Assembly: GCF_002795265.1 (NCBI RefSeq)
Contig: NZ_CP024870.1
Span: 186,001-250,000, forward strand
Source: Spiroplasma clarkii
GTDB lineage: Bacteria; Bacillota_I; Bacilli_A; Mycoplasmatales; Mycoplasmataceae
DNA: 64,000 nucleotides
Reading direction: 5' to 3'
Shown here: positions 42,172 to 52,680 of the stretch, piece after piece
Layout: every line of letters starts with the position of its first letter
Numbering within the stretch: position 1 is the first letter of the stretch
Program-made: the position numbers and the translations under genes
Notes under the pieces: model-generated
Told to the model about the DNA's origin: nothing
Database searches by the model: none
Seen by the model: the letters and a program-made list of their open reading frames with translations, nothing else

Positions 42172-42480
42172 ATGGCTCAACAAAAAATTAAAATCAAATT
42201 AAAAGGTTACGATCATGCTATTGTTGACCAATCAATTGCTAAAATTATTGAAGCAGCTGAGTCAACTGGAGCAAAGGTTCGTGGACCAATACCATTACCA
42301 ACAGAAAAACAAATCATTACCATTTTGAGAGCTACTCACAAATACAAAGATAGTAGAGAGCAATTTGAAATGAGAACACACAAAAGAATACTTGAAATCG
42401 TAGAACCTACAGCTAAGACAATGGACATTTTACAAAGAGTGCAATTGCCTTCAGGTGTAAATATCGAAATCAAACTATAG
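42172..42480 (+). CDS. rpsJ: 30S ribosomal protein S10
   Basis: 102 aa. [24 protein letters not shown] and [13 protein letters not shown] are typical. ATG 42172 is the start: it lies 5 bases after AAGGAGG. The frame upstream (from TTG 42148) runs through the leader hairpin arm and the Shine-Dalgarno and is not coding. First gene of the ribosomal operon. Confidence 0.98.
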   Translation: MAQQKIKIKLKGYDHAIVDQSIAKIIEAAESTGAKVRGPIPLPTEKQIITILRATHKYKDSREQFEMRTHKRILEIVEPTAKTMDILQRVQLPSGVNIEIKL

Positions 42481-42528
42481 TTTTTTAACAAAGTATACAT
42501 GATTATCATATTCAGGAGGAAGTATCAC

Positions 42529-43248
42529 ATGAAAGGAATCTTAGGACGTAAGTTAGAGATGACACAAATTTTTAGTGAAAAAGGTAAACTAATTCCAATC
42601 ACTGTTATTGCTGTGGAACCAAATACAGTTTTACAAGTAAAATCAGTTGAAAAAGATGGTTATACTGCCTTGAAACTAGGAACTATTGATAAAAGAGTGA
42701 ACTTAATGAATAAACCAGAAATGGGAAATTTCAAAAAAGCAAACTCTGAACCTAAGCGCTTCGTAAAAGAAATCAGAGATATGAGCGGATACGAAACAGG
42801 TGCAGTAATTAATGCAGCCGACGTATTCAACGCTGGTGAATTTGTCGATGTTACAGGAATTTCGAAGGGTAAAGGATTTGCAGGATCTATTAAAAGACAT
42901 AACTACTCAAGAGGACCTATGGGTCATGGTTCAGGATACCACAGAGGTATTGGATCAATGGGAGCTATTATTAATAGAATCTTCAAATCAAAAAAAATGC
43001 CTGGTCACATGGGGCATGAAAAAGTGACAATTCAAAACTTAGAAATTATTAAGATTGATAGTGAAAGAAATTTAGTTTTAGTTAAAGGATCAGTTCCGGG
43101 TCCAAGAAAAGGGTTTGTAGTTCTAAAACAAAATGTTAAAGGAATTGCAGCCAAAGAAGCTGTTAAATTATTGGTTAGAAATTCAGCACCTGTTGAAGCC
43201 CCTAGCCAAGCACCTGTTGAAGCAACAACTACAGAAAACAATGGATAA
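42529..43248 (+). CDS. rplC: 50S ribosomal protein L3
   Basis: 239 aa. [29 protein letters not shown] and [14 protein letters not shown] (the extension reaching the peptidyl-transferase centre). AGGAGG precedes ATG 42529. The last about 20 residues form a Pro/Ala/Glu tail with a tandem APVEA(P/T) motif, absent from short L3 proteins. Confidence 0.98.
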   Translation: MKGILGRKLEMTQIFSEKGKLIPITVIAVEPNTVLQVKSVEKDGYTALKLGTIDKRVNLMNKPEMGNFKKANSEPKRFVKEIRDMSGYETGAVINAADVFNAGEFVDVTGISKGKGFAGSIKRHNYSRGPMGHGSGYHRGIGSMGAIINRIFKSKKMPGHMGHEKVTIQNLEIIKIDSERNLVLVKGSVPGPRKGFVVLKQNVKGIAAKEAVKLLVRNSAPVEAPSQAPVEATTTENNG

Positions 43249-43265
43249 TCTTGGAGGTAAATTGC

Positions 43266-43892
43266 ATGAAAGCACAAGTTTTAGATGTTAAAGGTTCATC
43301 TGTAAAAGAAATTACTTTAAATGATAAAGTATGAGGGATTGAACCACATGAACAAGCAATTTATGACACTGTAGTATCTCAACAAGCAGCATTAAGACAA
43401 GGAACAAGAAAAACAAAAACTAGATCAGAAGTTCGTGGTGGAGGGAGAAAACCTTGAAGACAAAAGGGTACTGGACGTGCTCGTCAGGGTTCAATTAGAG
43501 CTCCGCAATGAAGAGGTGGAGGAGTTGCCTTTGGGCCAACCCCAAACATCAATTATAAAAAAGCTGTCAATAAAAAAGTAAGACAACTTGCAATTAGAAG
43601 TGTCTTGAGTATTAAAGCTAAAGAACAAAACTTAGTAATATTAGACAAATTTGCATTTTCAAAACCATCAACAAAAGAAATGTTAGAGGTTATGAAAAAT
43701 GTAAAAATTGATAATCAAAAAACATTAATCGTGACAAGAGATCATGAAGAAGTGGTTGTAAAATCTGCAGGAAACATTCCTGGTGTAAAAACACTTGATT
43801 TCCAAAAAATGAATATTTTTGATTTAATGAATGCTACTAAATTAGTAGTTACATTAGAAGCAGTTAATCGTATTGAGGAGGTGTATGCATAA
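43266..43892 (+). CDS. rplD: 50S ribosomal protein L4
   Basis: 208 aa. The tunnel loop [19 protein letters not shown] is clear. Trp codons are TGA (four in the first third). Shine-Dalgarno GGAGG. Its stop shares one base with rplW. Confidence 0.98.
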
Positions 43893-44176
43893 TGCATTTA
43901 ACAGAAGTTATTAAAAAACCATTATTGACTGAAAAAACTTATGCAGGTCAACAAAATGGTGCATACACTTTCATTGTTGATAGAAAAGTCAATAAAACCC
44001 AAATTAAAAAAACATTCGAAGAAATTTTTCAAGTTAAAGTTAAAACTGTGAGAACAATGAACTATGACGGAAAAGAAAAAAGAATGGGAAAATATGTTGG
44101 GAAAACTAATGCATATAAAAAAGCCATCATTGTATTAAAAGATGGAGAATCACTAGATATTTTATCTGACTTATAG
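43892..44176 (+). CDS. rplW: 50S ribosomal protein L23
   Basis: 94 aa. [28 protein letters not shown] and [16 protein letters not shown]23 sits at the tunnel exit and docks SRP and trigger factor. Overlaps the rplD stop by one base. Confidence 0.98.
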   Translation: MHLTEVIKKPLLTEKTYAGQQNGAYTFIVDRKVNKTQIKKTFEEIFQVKVKTVRTMNYDGKEKRMGKYVGKTNAYKKAIIVLKDGESLDILSDL

Positions 44177-44240
44177 AGAGATGCTGACAAGCATAAATTA
44201 GTGTAAGTCATGAAGAAAGGCGAAAAACAGGAGGATAATT

Positions 44241-45083
44241 ATGCCAATCAAGAAGTATAAACCTACGACAAATGGTCGCAGAAATATGACTAGTTTAGAT
44301 TATAGTGTCCTTACGACTTCTAAGCCAGAAGCTTCATTATTAGGAAAAATTAATGAAAAGGCTGGAAGGAATAATCACGGTCAAATTACTACTCGCCACA
44401 AAGGTGGAGGACATAAAAGAAAATATCGTATCATTGACTTCAAACGTAATAAAAGAGATATTGTTGGTAAAATTGCTACAATTGAGTATGATCCAAACAG
44501 AAACTCATTTATCTCACTTGTAAATTACATTGATGGAGAAAAAAGATACATCTTATTTGCAAAAGGAATGCAAGTAGGACAAGAAATCATTGCTTCTGAA
44601 ACTGCAGATATCAAAATTGGTAATGCTGCACCATTAAGAAGTATTCCAGAAGGTACTTTGATTCACAATGTGGAATTAAAACCAGGAAAAGGTGGACAAA
44701 TTGCACGTAGTGCAGGTAGTTCAGTGCAAATTTTAGCAAAAGATGAAGATGGAAAGTATGTTACTTTACGTCTTGGTTCAGGAGAAGTTAGAAAAGTACT
44801 TGCCGAATGTTATGCAACAATCGGTGAAGTTGGAAATGAAGAATACAGCTTAATTAACTGAGGTAAAGCTGGAAGAAACCGTTGAAGAGGAATCCGTCCC
44901 ACTGTTCGTGGTTCAGTTATGAACCCAATTGATCACCCTCATGGAGGGGGAGAAGGACGTGCTCCAATTGGGCGTAAAGCGCCATTAACACCATGAGGTA
45001 AAAAAGCTCTTGGGGTTAAAACTCGTGATAAAAAGAAAGCTTCTACAAAATTAATTGTTAGAAGAAGAAAAGCAAGTAAATAG
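44241..45083 (+). CDS. rplB: 50S ribosomal protein L2
   Basis: 280 aa. [35 protein letters not shown] and [17 protein letters not shown] with the conserved peptidyl-transferase-centre His. TGA Trp codons at about 44859, 44883 and 44994. A 64-base gap follows rplW. Confidence 0.98.
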
Positions 45084-45095
45084 GGGGAACATTAG

Positions 45096-45365
45096 ATGTC
45101 AAGATCAATAAAAAAAGGTCCATTTGCAGATGACCACTTAATGAAAAAAGTTGAAGCTGCTGGGGATAAAAAAGAAACAATTAAAACCTGATCACGTAGG
45201 TCTACAATTTTCCCAAACTTTGTAGGTCACACATTTGGAGTATACAACGGTAAAGATTTTATTCCAGTTTATGTAACTGAGGATATGGTTGGTCACAAAC
45301 TAGGAGAATTTTCACCAACACGTAAGTTTGGTGGACATGGTGACGATAAGAAAAAGAAAAAATAG
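45096..45365 (+). CDS. rpsS: 30S ribosomal protein S19
   Basis: 89 aa. [31 protein letters not shown] and [16 protein letters not shown], ending in a Lys-rich tail. One TGA Trp (KTWSRRST). AGGGGGA upstream. Confidence 0.98.
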
Positions 45366-45388
45366 TCATTAAGAGGTATTTGTAAGCT

Positions 45389-45724
45389 ATGGAAGCAAAA
45401 GCAAAATTAACAATGATTAGAATCGCACCAAGAAAAGTTAGACTAGTAACCGACTCAATTAGAAGCAAAAAAATCTCAGATGCTGTAGCAATTCTTCAAA
45501 ACCAAGATAAAAGATCTTCAGAACCAGTATTAAAGTTATTAAACTCAGCTGTTGCCAATGCTGTTAACAACAATGGTATGGAAGCTGACCAATTATTTGT
45601 AAAAACAATCTTCGTTAACGAAGGACCAACATTAAAACGTTTTAGACCAAGAGCTCATGGTAGAGCTTATGAAATCTTGAAAAGAACAAGTCATATCACA
45701 ATTGTTGTGAGTGACGAAAGATAG
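45389..45724 (+). CDS. rplV: 50S ribosomal protein L22
   Basis: 111 aa. [28 protein letters not shown] and the tunnel hairpin [15 protein letters not shown]. Encoded 23 bases after rpsS. Confidence 0.98.
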   Translation: MEAKAKLTMIRIAPRKVRLVTDSIRSKKISDAVAILQNQDKRSSEPVLKLLNSAVANAVNNNGMEADQLFVKTIFVNEGPTLKRFRPRAHGRAYEILKRTSHITIVVSDER

Positions 45725-45741
45725 GAAAGGAATTATAGAAT

Positions 45742-46449
45742 ATGGGACAAAAAGTATCTCCAAATGCCTTAAGAATTGGCATTATTAGAACTTGAGATGA
45801 CAGATGATATGCTGAAAAAGGTGAATATGTAAAATGATTACACCAAGATATCAAAATTAGAAAAGCTGTTTTAGAATTACTAAAAAATGCAGCAGTTTCT
45901 AAAATTGAAATCGAAAGAACTAAAAAAGAAATCATCCTATTCATCCGTACTGCAAGACCAGCTATAGTTCTTGGACAAGAAGGTAAAAACGTTGAAAAAA
46001 TTGTCTTAACTGTTAAAAAAACAATTAAAGATAAAAAAGCACAAGTAAAAGTAAATGTGATTGAAATTAAAAACCCAGATGTTGATGCTCGTTTAGTAGC
46101 ACAATTCATTGGAGAACAAATTTCAAATCGTGCATCATTTAGAACTGTGCAAAAATTAGCAATTAGAAAAGCTTTAAAAGCTGGAGCAATGGGAATCAAA
46201 ACTTCTGTTTCAGGTAGACTTGGTGGAGTTGAAATGGCTCGTACTGAAGGTTACTTAGAAGGTTCTGTGCCATTGTCAACACTGAGAAGTGATATTGATT
46301 ATGCTTTATATGAAGCAAGAACAACATATGGACAAATTGGTGTTAAAGTTTGAATCAATCATGGGGAAATTTTAGGAAAACCAGGACAAAACCAAAATAA
46401 TGTAATTGCAGAGAGAAAATTTGAAAGATCTACAAAGGGGGCTAAATAA
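45742..46449 (+). CDS. rpsC: 30S ribosomal protein S3
   Basis: 235 aa. [17 protein letters not shown] domain with [18 protein letters not shown]-like sequence, and [15 protein letters not shown] Trp codons in the N-terminal segment (RTWDDRWYAEKG). Confidence 0.98.
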
Positions 46450-46451
46450 TT

Positions 46452-46865
46452 ATGTTAATGCCTAAGAGAGTTAAATACCGTAGACCTCATCGTGTTAGTT
46501 ATGAAGGTAAAGCTAAAGGTGGCAAGTTCATCGCATTTGGTGAATTTGGTTTAATGTCTTTAGATGGTGCTTGAATTACAGCTCGTCAAATTGAAGCTGC
46601 TCGTATTGCAATGACTCGTTATATGAAACGTTTTGGAAAAGTTTGAATTAGAATATTCCCACAAATGGCAAAAACTAAAAAACCATTAGAAGTACGTATG
46701 GGATCTGGAAAAGGATCACCTGAAGAATGAGTGGCAGTTGTGAAAACTGGGCAATTTATGTTTGAAGTTGCTGGTGTTTCAGAAGAAGTTGCTCGTGAAG
46801 CATTGCGTTTAGCAATGCATAAATTACCAGTACGTTGCAAAATAGTGAAAAGAGGTGATGAGTAA
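46452..46865 (+). CDS. rplP: 50S ribosomal protein L16
   Basis: 137 aa. [21 protein letters not shown] and KVWIRIFPQ. ATG 46452 is used with its GGGGGCTAAA upstream; ATG 46458 (MPKRV) would give the more usual N-terminus and is equally possible. Stop overlaps rpmC by one base. Confidence 0.97.
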
Positions 46866-48481
46866 TGTCTAAAAGAGTTGATACATTAATTCAATTAAGA
46901 TCAAAAAATGTTGAAGAATTATTGAAATTAAATGAAGAATACAGAGCTGAGTTATTTGCATTAAAATTCCAGGTTGTTGTAGGTAGTGTTGAAAAAACAG
47001 ACAGAATTCAATCACTGAAAAAAGATATTGCACGTATCCAAACTTTATTATCAGAAAAAAGTAGAGCTGGAGAACAAATCAACAAGGTTGTTAAAGCAAA
47101 CTATGCTGAAGCTGTTGAAAAAGCCGAAGTTGCTGGTAAAGAAGTTAGAAAAAAACAAAGAGCTATGATTGAAAAAATGCAAGCAGAACAATTTGGAGCA
47201 GATACTTCAATGAGTGATGATGCAGTCATGGCTGCAATGAATGCTGCAACTGCAGATTTTGAAGAAACAGTTGAGGTAACAAAGCCAGCAACAAGCAAAG
47301 CTGAAGCAAAACCAACTGTTAAAGCAGAACCAAAGGCAAAAGCTGAACAAGTTGCTAAAAAATCAACTGCTAAGGTTGAAACAAAACCAAAAGCTGAAAC
47401 AAAAGTAAAAGTTGAAGAAGCAGTAGTAGAACCTATTGTTGAACCTGAAACTATTACTGAAATAATAGTTGAAGAAGTTTCTGAACCTGAAGTAATCACA
47501 GAAGCAGTAATTGAAACAATTTCTGAACCAGAAGTAGTTACAGAAGTTATTGAAACAGTTTCTGAACCAGAAGTTATTGTTGAGCCAGTTGAAACAATCA
47601 CTGAAACTATTGTTGAACCTGAAACAATCACAGAAGTTGTTGAAACAATCACTGAAACTATTGTTGAACCTGAAACAATCACAGAAGTTGTTGAAACAAT
47701 CACTGAAACAGTTGTTGAAGAAGTTTCTGAACCTGAATTAGTTGTTGAAACAATCACTGAAACAGTAATTGAAGCAATTTCTGAACCTGAGTTGGTAGTT
47801 GAAACAATCACTGAAACAGTTGTTGAAGCAGTTAAAGAAAAACCTGCTAAAGCAGCCAAACCTGCAAGCAAAACAGCTAAGGCAGTTGAACCTGCTAAAA
47901 CAGTGAAAACTACAAGTAAAGCAGAAGTAACCAAAGAAGCAAAACCTGCTAAGGTTGAAACTGCACCCAAAGAACCAAAAGTTACTAAAACTACAACTAA
48001 AGTAGTTGAAAGTACAGAAGCAAAACCAGTTATTGAAAAACCAGCAGCTAAAAAAGCAAAAAAAGCTGTTGAAGAGGTTGAAGTGGCACCTATTTTAGAT
48101 GCTAAACCTGTAGCAAAAAAATCAACTAAAACTGTTGATACTGAATTGGAACCAAAACCAATTAGAAGTTCAGTTGCTGAAAAAACTGGGAAGGCATCAC
48201 AAGCTGATGCAAAAACAATTACAATTAATAAACCTTCAGAAGTTAAGTCAACTGGAAAAGGTAAAGCTGCACTAAAAGGTGTAACTACCCAAAAATTTGA
48301 TATCTCATCTGTTAAAGGTGAAAATATTGAAGGTATTAACTTAAAGCTTTCATCAAAACCTAAAGATGTTAAAACATATACTTATGGTTCAAATATTGAT
48401 GAGGCAAGAAGACAAATTGAAGAAGCTAACAAAAAACTTGAAGAAAAAAAACTTGCCAAAGTTAAAGGAGCTAAGAAATAA
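46865..48481 (+). CDS. rpmC: 50S ribosomal protein L29 with a very long C-terminal extension (538 aa)
   Basis: Residues about 5-70 are ordinary L29 ([23 protein letters not shown], then [14 protein letters not shown]), which binds near the tunnel exit. L29 is normally about 65 aa. Here a helical charged segment (70-140) is followed by Lys/Ala/Pro-rich histone-H1-like sequence (140-185), an acidic Glu/Thr/Val/Ile repeat region (about 185-322, motifs ETITE, SEPEV), a second K/A/P-rich region (322-450), and a more ordered basic C-terminus with a short coiled coil ([19 protein letters not shown]). No Trp codon. Overlaps its neighbours rplP and rpsQ by one base each, so the frame is held in the operon. 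Moderate L29 extensions occur in Mollicutes; I do not know of one this long. Confidence 0.95.
   Translation: MSKRVDTLIQLRSKNVEELLKLNEEYRAELFALKFQVVVGSVEKTDRIQSLKKDIARIQTLLSEKSRAGEQINKVVKANYAEAVEKAEVAGKEVRKKQRAMIEKMQAEQFGADTSMSDDAVMAAMNAATADFEETVEVTKPATSKAEAKPTVKAEPKAKAEQVAKKSTAKVETKPKAETKVKVEEAVVEPIVEPETITEIIVEEVSEPEVITEAVIETISEPEVVTEVIETVSEPEVIVEPVETITETIVEPETITEVVETITETIVEPETITEVVETITETVVEEVSEPELVVETITETVIEAISEPELVVETITETVVEAVKEKPAKAAKPASKTAKAVEPAKTVKTTSKAEVTKEAKPAKVETAPKEPKVTKTTTKVVESTEAKPVIEKPAAKKAKKAVEEVEVAPILDAKPVAKKSTKTVDTELEPKPIRSSVAEKTGKASQADAKTITINKPSEVKSTGKGKAALKGVTTQKFDISSVKGENIEGINLKLSSKPKDVKTYTYGSNIDEARRQIEEANKKLEEKKLAKVKGAKK
47588..47689 (+). repeat. Two exact tandem 51-base repeats in rpmC
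   Basis: Copies 47588-47638 and 47639-47689, coding [17 protein letters not shown] each, with a partial third copy from 47690. They lie in a larger low-complexity tract (about 47420-47840). Exact DNA identity means recent expansion by slippage or recombination. Confidence 0.92.
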
Positions 48482-48738
48482 TGGAAAGAAATTTAAGAAA
48501 AACCTATGTTGGTAGAGTTGTATCTGACAAAATGGATAAAACTATTACTGTCTTAGTTGAAACTTACAAAAACCACCCAATTTATGGAAAACGTGTTAAG
48601 TATTCTAAAAAATACAAAGCACATGATGAACAACAAGTGGCTCAAATGGGTGACAGAGTTGAAATCATGGAAACTCGTCCACTAAGTAAAACTAAAAATT
48701 TCAGATTAGTTAAAGTTATCGAAAAAGCTGTTATATAG
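48481..48738 (+). CDS. rpsQ: 30S ribosomal protein S17
   Basis: 85 aa. [19 protein letters not shown] and [21 protein letters not shown] shares the last base of the rpmC stop, which supports the long rpmC frame. Confidence 0.98.
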   Translation: MERNLRKTYVGRVVSDKMDKTITVLVETYKNHPIYGKRVKYSKKYKAHDEQQVAQMGDRVEIMETRPLSKTKNFRLVKVIEKAVI

Positions 48739-48762
48739 TTTTTTTGCAGAGAGGTTTAGATT

Positions 48763-49131
48763 ATGATCCAAACAGAATCAAGACTTAAAATTGCAGATAA
48801 CTCAGGAGCTAAAGAAATTTTAGTTATTAGAAACTTAGGTGGAAGTGTTAGAAAATTCACAAATATTGGGGACATTGTTGTAGCTACTGTTAAATCAGCC
48901 GCACCAGGTGGGGCAGTTAAAAAAGGTCAAGTTATTAAAGCTGTTATTGTTAGAACTGTAAGAGGTTTAAGAAGAGAAGATGGTACATACATCAAATTCT
49001 CAGAAAATGCCGCTGTTATTATTAAAGATGACAAAACCCCAAGGGGAACACGTATCTTTGGTCCAATTGCAAGAGAAGTTAAGGATGCTGGATTTGCAAA
49101 AATCGCATCACTTGCTCCAGAAGTATTATAG
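48763..49131 (+). CDS. rplN: 50S ribosomal protein L14
   Basis: 122 aa, standard length. [32 protein letters not shown] and [20 protein letters not shown] upstream. Confidence 0.98.
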   Translation: MIQTESRLKIADNSGAKEILVIRNLGGSVRKFTNIGDIVVATVKSAAPGGAVKKGQVIKAVIVRTVRGLRREDGTYIKFSENAAVIIKDDKTPRGTRIFGPIAREVKDAGFAKIASLAPEVL

Positions 49132-49145
49132 GAGGGAAAACTTTT

Positions 49146-49463
49146 ATGTATAAGTCAAAAATTTTAAAAGGTGATGTAGTAAAAGTTACCTCAGGTAATC
49201 ACAAAGGTACTGTTGGACCAGTTACAAAATTATCAAAAGATAAAAAAAGAGTTTGAGTTGAAGGTGTAAATGGAACAAAACACTTTAAACCAAGTCAAAC
49301 CGATCAAGAAGGTGGAATTAGAGTAATTCCAGTTTCAGTTGATGCTTCAAATGTTGCAATTCAAGATCCAAAAAATAAAGCAAATGGTTCAAGAGTTGGT
49401 TACAGAATTACTGATGGAAAAAAAGTTAGATTTGCAAAAAAATCTAAAGCTGAATTGAAATAA
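49146..49463 (+). CDS. rplX: 50S ribosomal protein L24
   Basis: 105 aa. KOW motif LKGDVVKVTSGNHKGTVG at the N-terminus; RVGYRITDGKKVRFAKKS near the end. One TGA Trp (RVWVEGVN). ATG 49146 follows AGGAGGG. Confidence 0.98.
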
Positions 49464-49476
49464 GGAAGGGTAAATT

Positions 49477-50028
49477 ATGGCAAAAGTTGTAAATAGATTA
49501 GAAAAAAAATACAAAGACGTAATTGTCCCAGAATTAATGAAAGAAAAACAGTACAAATCAGTAATGCAAGTTCCAAAAATTAGTAAAATTGTTATTAACC
49601 AAGGTGTTGGTGATGCTGTGCAAGATTCAAAAAGACTTGATGATGCAGCAGAAGAACTAGCACTAATTACAGGACAAAAAGTTCTGATTACAAAAGCAAA
49701 AAAATCATTGGCTGCTTTCAAATTACGTGAGGGAATGCCAATTGGTACAAAAGTTACCTTAAGAGGTAAAATGATGTATGACTTTTTGGACAAACTTATC
49801 TCAGTGGCGTTACCTCGTGTTCGTGACTTTAGAGGAGTTCCAAAATCAAGTTTTGATCAACAAGGAAACTTTACATTGGGAATTAAAGAACAAATTATTT
49901 TCCCAGAAATCGATTATGACAAAGTTAAAAAAATTCGTGGTATGGACATCACAATTGTTACAACAGCAAAAAATAAGGACGAGGCATTCTCACTAATTCA
50001 AAAAATTGGAATGCCATTCGCTAAGTAG
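49477..50028 (+). CDS. rplE: 50S ribosomal protein L5
   Basis: 183 aa. [34 protein letters not shown] and [13 protein letters not shown]-type segment. Binds 5S rRNA. No Trp codon. GGAAGGG upstream. Confidence 0.98.
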   Translation: MAKVVNRLEKKYKDVIVPELMKEKQYKSVMQVPKISKIVINQGVGDAVQDSKRLDDAAEELALITGQKVLITKAKKSLAAFKLREGMPIGTKVTLRGKMMYDFLDKLISVALPRVRDFRGVPKSSFDQQGNFTLGIKEQIIFPEIDYDKVKKIRGMDITIVTTAKNKDEAFSLIQKIGMPFAK

Positions 50029-50039
50029 GGAGAAGAATT

Positions 50040-50225
50040 ATGGCAAAAAAATCATTAAAAGTAAAACAAGCTAAAGTTCAGAAGTTTAAAGTGAGAGAGT
50101 ACACACGTTGTGGAAACTGTGGAAGACCTCATTCAGTGTTAAGAAAATTCAATTTATGCCGTGTATGTTTTAGAAATTTAGCATACAAAGGTGAAATCCC
50201 AGGTATTAAGAAAGCATCATGATAG
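50040..50225 (+). CDS. rpsN: 30S ribosomal protein S14, type Z
   Basis: 61 aa zinc-binding S14: CGNC at the N-terminal half and CRVC 16 residues on. The gene ends KKAS-Trp(TGA)-TAG, so it stops at 50225 and not at the TGA 50220-50222; the terminal Trp is standard for type Z S14. Confidence 0.98.
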
Positions 50226-50245
50226 TGAAAGGAAGTAAGTAGAAT

Positions 50246-50635
50246 ATGACAACAGACGTAATAGCAGATATGCTGACTAGAATTAGAAATGCAAATCAAA
50301 GATTTCATAAAAAAGTTCTAATTCCAGGAAGCAAAATCAAACAAGAAATTGCTACAATCTTAAAAAAGGAAGGCTTCATTGAAGACTTCCAAATATCTGA
50401 TGACTTCAAAAAAGACATCACAATCAGCTTAAAATACAAAGGGAAAATTAGAGTAATTAAAGGCTTAAAAAGAATTTCAAAACCAGGATTGAGAGTCTAC
50501 TCACCGGCAAACGAAATCCCAAACGTACTGAATGGACTTGGAATTGCAATCGTCTCTACTTCAAATGGAATTATCACAGACAAAGAAGCACGCCACCAAA
50601 ATGTTGGTGGAGAAGTGCTAGCCTTTGTTTGATAG
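50246..50635 (+). CDS. rpsH: 30S ribosomal protein S8
   Basis: 129 aa. [27 protein letters not shown] and [17 protein letters not shown]. The end is AFV-Trp(TGA)-TAG; the Trp is conserved in S8. Confidence 0.98.
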
Positions 50636-50650
50636 TTGGAGGGTTAATAT

Positions 50651-51193
50651 ATGTCACGTATTGGAAACAGAATCTTAACCATTCCAGCTGGGGTTGAAGT
50701 AAAAATAGATGCAAATAACACTGTAACAATTAAAGGTCCAAAAGGTGAATTGACTCAGTCATTTGCACCAGTAATCGAAATTAAAGTTCAAGGTAGTGAA
50801 TTAACTACTGTAAGAAAAAATGAAATTAAACACACAAAACAATTACATGGTACAACCAATTCATTATTACAAGGAATGCTAACTGGAGTTAGTGTTGGTT
50901 TTGTAAAAGAACTTGAAATAGTTGGGGTTGGGTACCGTGCTGCATTAGCAGGAAACAAAGTAAACCTTTCATTAGGTTACTCACATCCAGTAGAATATGA
51001 AATTCCCAAAGGTATCACTATTGAAATTCCAAAACAAACTGAGGTTAAAATCTCTGGAATTGATAAACAATTAGTGGGACAAGTTGCTGCAGACATTAGA
51101 GGATACAGAAGACCTGAGCCGTATAAAGGTAAAGGGGTTAAATACAAAAATGAGAAAATCATTAGAAAAGAAGGTAAAGCAGCTGGTAAATAG
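50651..51193 (+). CDS. rplF: 50S ribosomal protein L6
   Basis: 180 aa, two repeated L6 folds. [32 protein letters not shown] and [13 protein letters not shown]. No Trp codon. Confidence 0.98.
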   Translation: MSRIGNRILTIPAGVEVKIDANNTVTIKGPKGELTQSFAPVIEIKVQGSELTTVRKNEIKHTKQLHGTTNSLLQGMLTGVSVGFVKELEIVGVGYRAALAGNKVNLSLGYSHPVEYEIPKGITIEIPKQTEVKISGIDKQLVGQVAADIRGYRRPEPYKGKGVKYKNEKIIRKEGKAAGK

Positions 51194-51216
51194 GTTGCTG
51201 CTAAGGAGAGTTAAAT

Positions 51217-51567
51217 ATGAGATACACTAAAGCAGAAGCAAGAAAAAGAAGACATTACCGAGTAAGATCTAAAGTTTCTGGTACTAGCGAAAAACCAAGA
51301 TTAAACGTATTTAAGTCTAATGCATTCTTCTATGCGCAAATAATTGATGATGTTAAAGGAGTAACTTTGGTTGCTGCTTCATCACAAAAAATGGGATTAA
51401 AAAATGGATGTAACATTGATGCTGCTAAAGCAGTGGCAGTTGACTTAGCTCAAAAAGCTAAAGCAAAAAAAATATCTGAAGTAGTATTTGATAGAGGTGG
51501 ATATTTATTCCATGGTAAAGTAAAAGCTTTTGCAGACACTGCAAAAGAAAACGGATTGAAATTCTAG
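51217..51567 (+). CDS. rplR: 50S ribosomal protein L18
   Basis: 116 aa. [20 protein letters not shown] and [19 protein letters not shown]. Binds 5S rRNA together with L5. Confidence 0.98.
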   Translation: MRYTKAEARKRRHYRVRSKVSGTSEKPRLNVFKSNAFFYAQIIDDVKGVTLVAASSQKMGLKNGCNIDAAKAVAVDLAQKAKAKKISEVVFDRGGYLFHGKVKAFADTAKENGLKF

Positions 51568-51586
51568 ATAAAGGAGAAATGAAAAA

Positions 51587-52225
51587 ATGGCAGAAGATAA
51601 AAAAATAGCTGATGTTGCTGCAAAACCTGCAGAAAACAGAGCACCAAGAACAGATAAAACCGATGCTAAGAGAGAATTTAGACCAAGAAGAGATAACAAT
51701 GGACCAAGAAAATTCAACAAACCTAAAGAAGAAAACCCTTTTGAAGAAAAAGTAGTAGCAATTAATCGTGTTACTAAGGTTACTAAAGGGGGACGTCGTT
51801 TTAGATTTGCTGCAGTTGTGGTTATTGGCGATAAAAAAGGTAGAGTTGGTTTGGGTACTGGAAAAGCAAATGAAGTTCCAGATGCTATTAAAAAAGCAAT
51901 CAAAGATGCTCGTAAATCTCTAGTTAAAGTTCCATTAGCAGGAACCACTGTTCCACATGACATTATTGGACATCACGGAGCTGGACGTGTCTTAATCAAA
52001 CCAGCTAAAAAAGGTACCGGAGTTATTGCTGGGGGACCTGCTCGTGCTGTTATTGAATTAGCTGGAATTTCAGATGTTTATACTAAATCATTAGGATCAA
52101 ATACACCAATCAACATGATTAGAGCTACTTTAGATGGATTAAAAGAAATGCAAACACCTGAACAAATTGGTCGTTTAAGAGGTACAATTGTTGAAAAGAA
52201 AGTTGAAGCCGTGAAAGCTGCTTAA
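51587..52225 (+). CDS. rpsE: 30S ribosomal protein S5
   Basis: 212 aa, about 45 longer than the E. coli protein because of a disordered, Lys/Arg/Pro-rich N-terminus (residues 1-50). The folded part starts at [20 protein letters not shown] and includes [19 protein letters not shown]. rplO follows directly; rpmD (L30), which lies between them in many bacteria, is absent. Confidence 0.98.
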   Translation: MAEDKKIADVAAKPAENRAPRTDKTDAKREFRPRRDNNGPRKFNKPKEENPFEEKVVAINRVTKVTKGGRRFRFAAVVVIGDKKGRVGLGTGKANEVPDAIKKAIKDARKSLVKVPLAGTTVPHDIIGHHGAGRVLIKPAKKGTGVIAGGPARAVIELAGISDVYTKSLGSNTPINMIRATLDGLKEMQTPEQIGRLRGTIVEKKVEAVKAA

Positions 52226-52241
52226 GGGGAGGTAAAATTTA

Positions 52242-52679
52242 ATGAAATTGCATGAATTAAAAAGTACACCTGGAAGTAAGAAAGATGCAACCCGCGTTGG
52301 ACGTGGAATGGCATCTGGTAAAGGTAAAACATCAACAAGAGGACATAAAGGACAAAATTCTCGTTCAGGAGGAGGAGTTAGACCTGGATTTGAAGGGGGA
52401 CAAACTCCATTATTTAGAAGACTACCAAAAGTAGGATTCACAAGTTTAAACAGAAAAGAGTTTACAATTTTAAACTTAGACCAAATTGAAAAATTAGGTC
52501 TTACTGATGTAAACCACAAAACATTAATTGAAAAAAAAGTTATTAAATCTGAAAAAAGTCTAGTAAAAGTCTTAGGAAATGGTAAAATAACAAAAGCGAT
52601 TAATGTCAAAGTTAATAAAGTTTCAAACGCTGCCCAAGAGGCAATTAAGGCTGTTGGGGGAACTATAGAGGTGATTTAG
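52242..52679 (+). CDS. rplO: 50S ribosomal protein L15
   Basis: 145 aa. [21 protein letters not shown], the Gly/Arg-rich [20 protein letters not shown] and [14 protein letters not shown]. One base before secY. Confidence 0.98.
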   Translation: MKLHELKSTPGSKKDATRVGRGMASGKGKTSTRGHKGQNSRSGGGVRPGFEGGQTPLFRRLPKVGFTSLNRKEFTILNLDQIEKLGLTDVNHKTLIEKKVIKSEKSLVKVLGNGKITKAINVKVNKVSNAAQEAIKAVGGTIEVI

Positions 52680-52680
52680 A

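Noticed and set aside
47420-47840. CRISPR-like appearance of the repeats in rpmC
   Set aside because: Repeats are contiguous, in frame and translated in a fully open gene; there are no unique spacers and no cas genes.
47101-47970. Minus-strand open frame of 289 codons rich in Ser/Thr/Val opposite rpmC
   Set aside because: It mirrors the low-complexity repeats of the L29 tail, has no ribosome binding site, and would lie antisense in an operon of essential genes.
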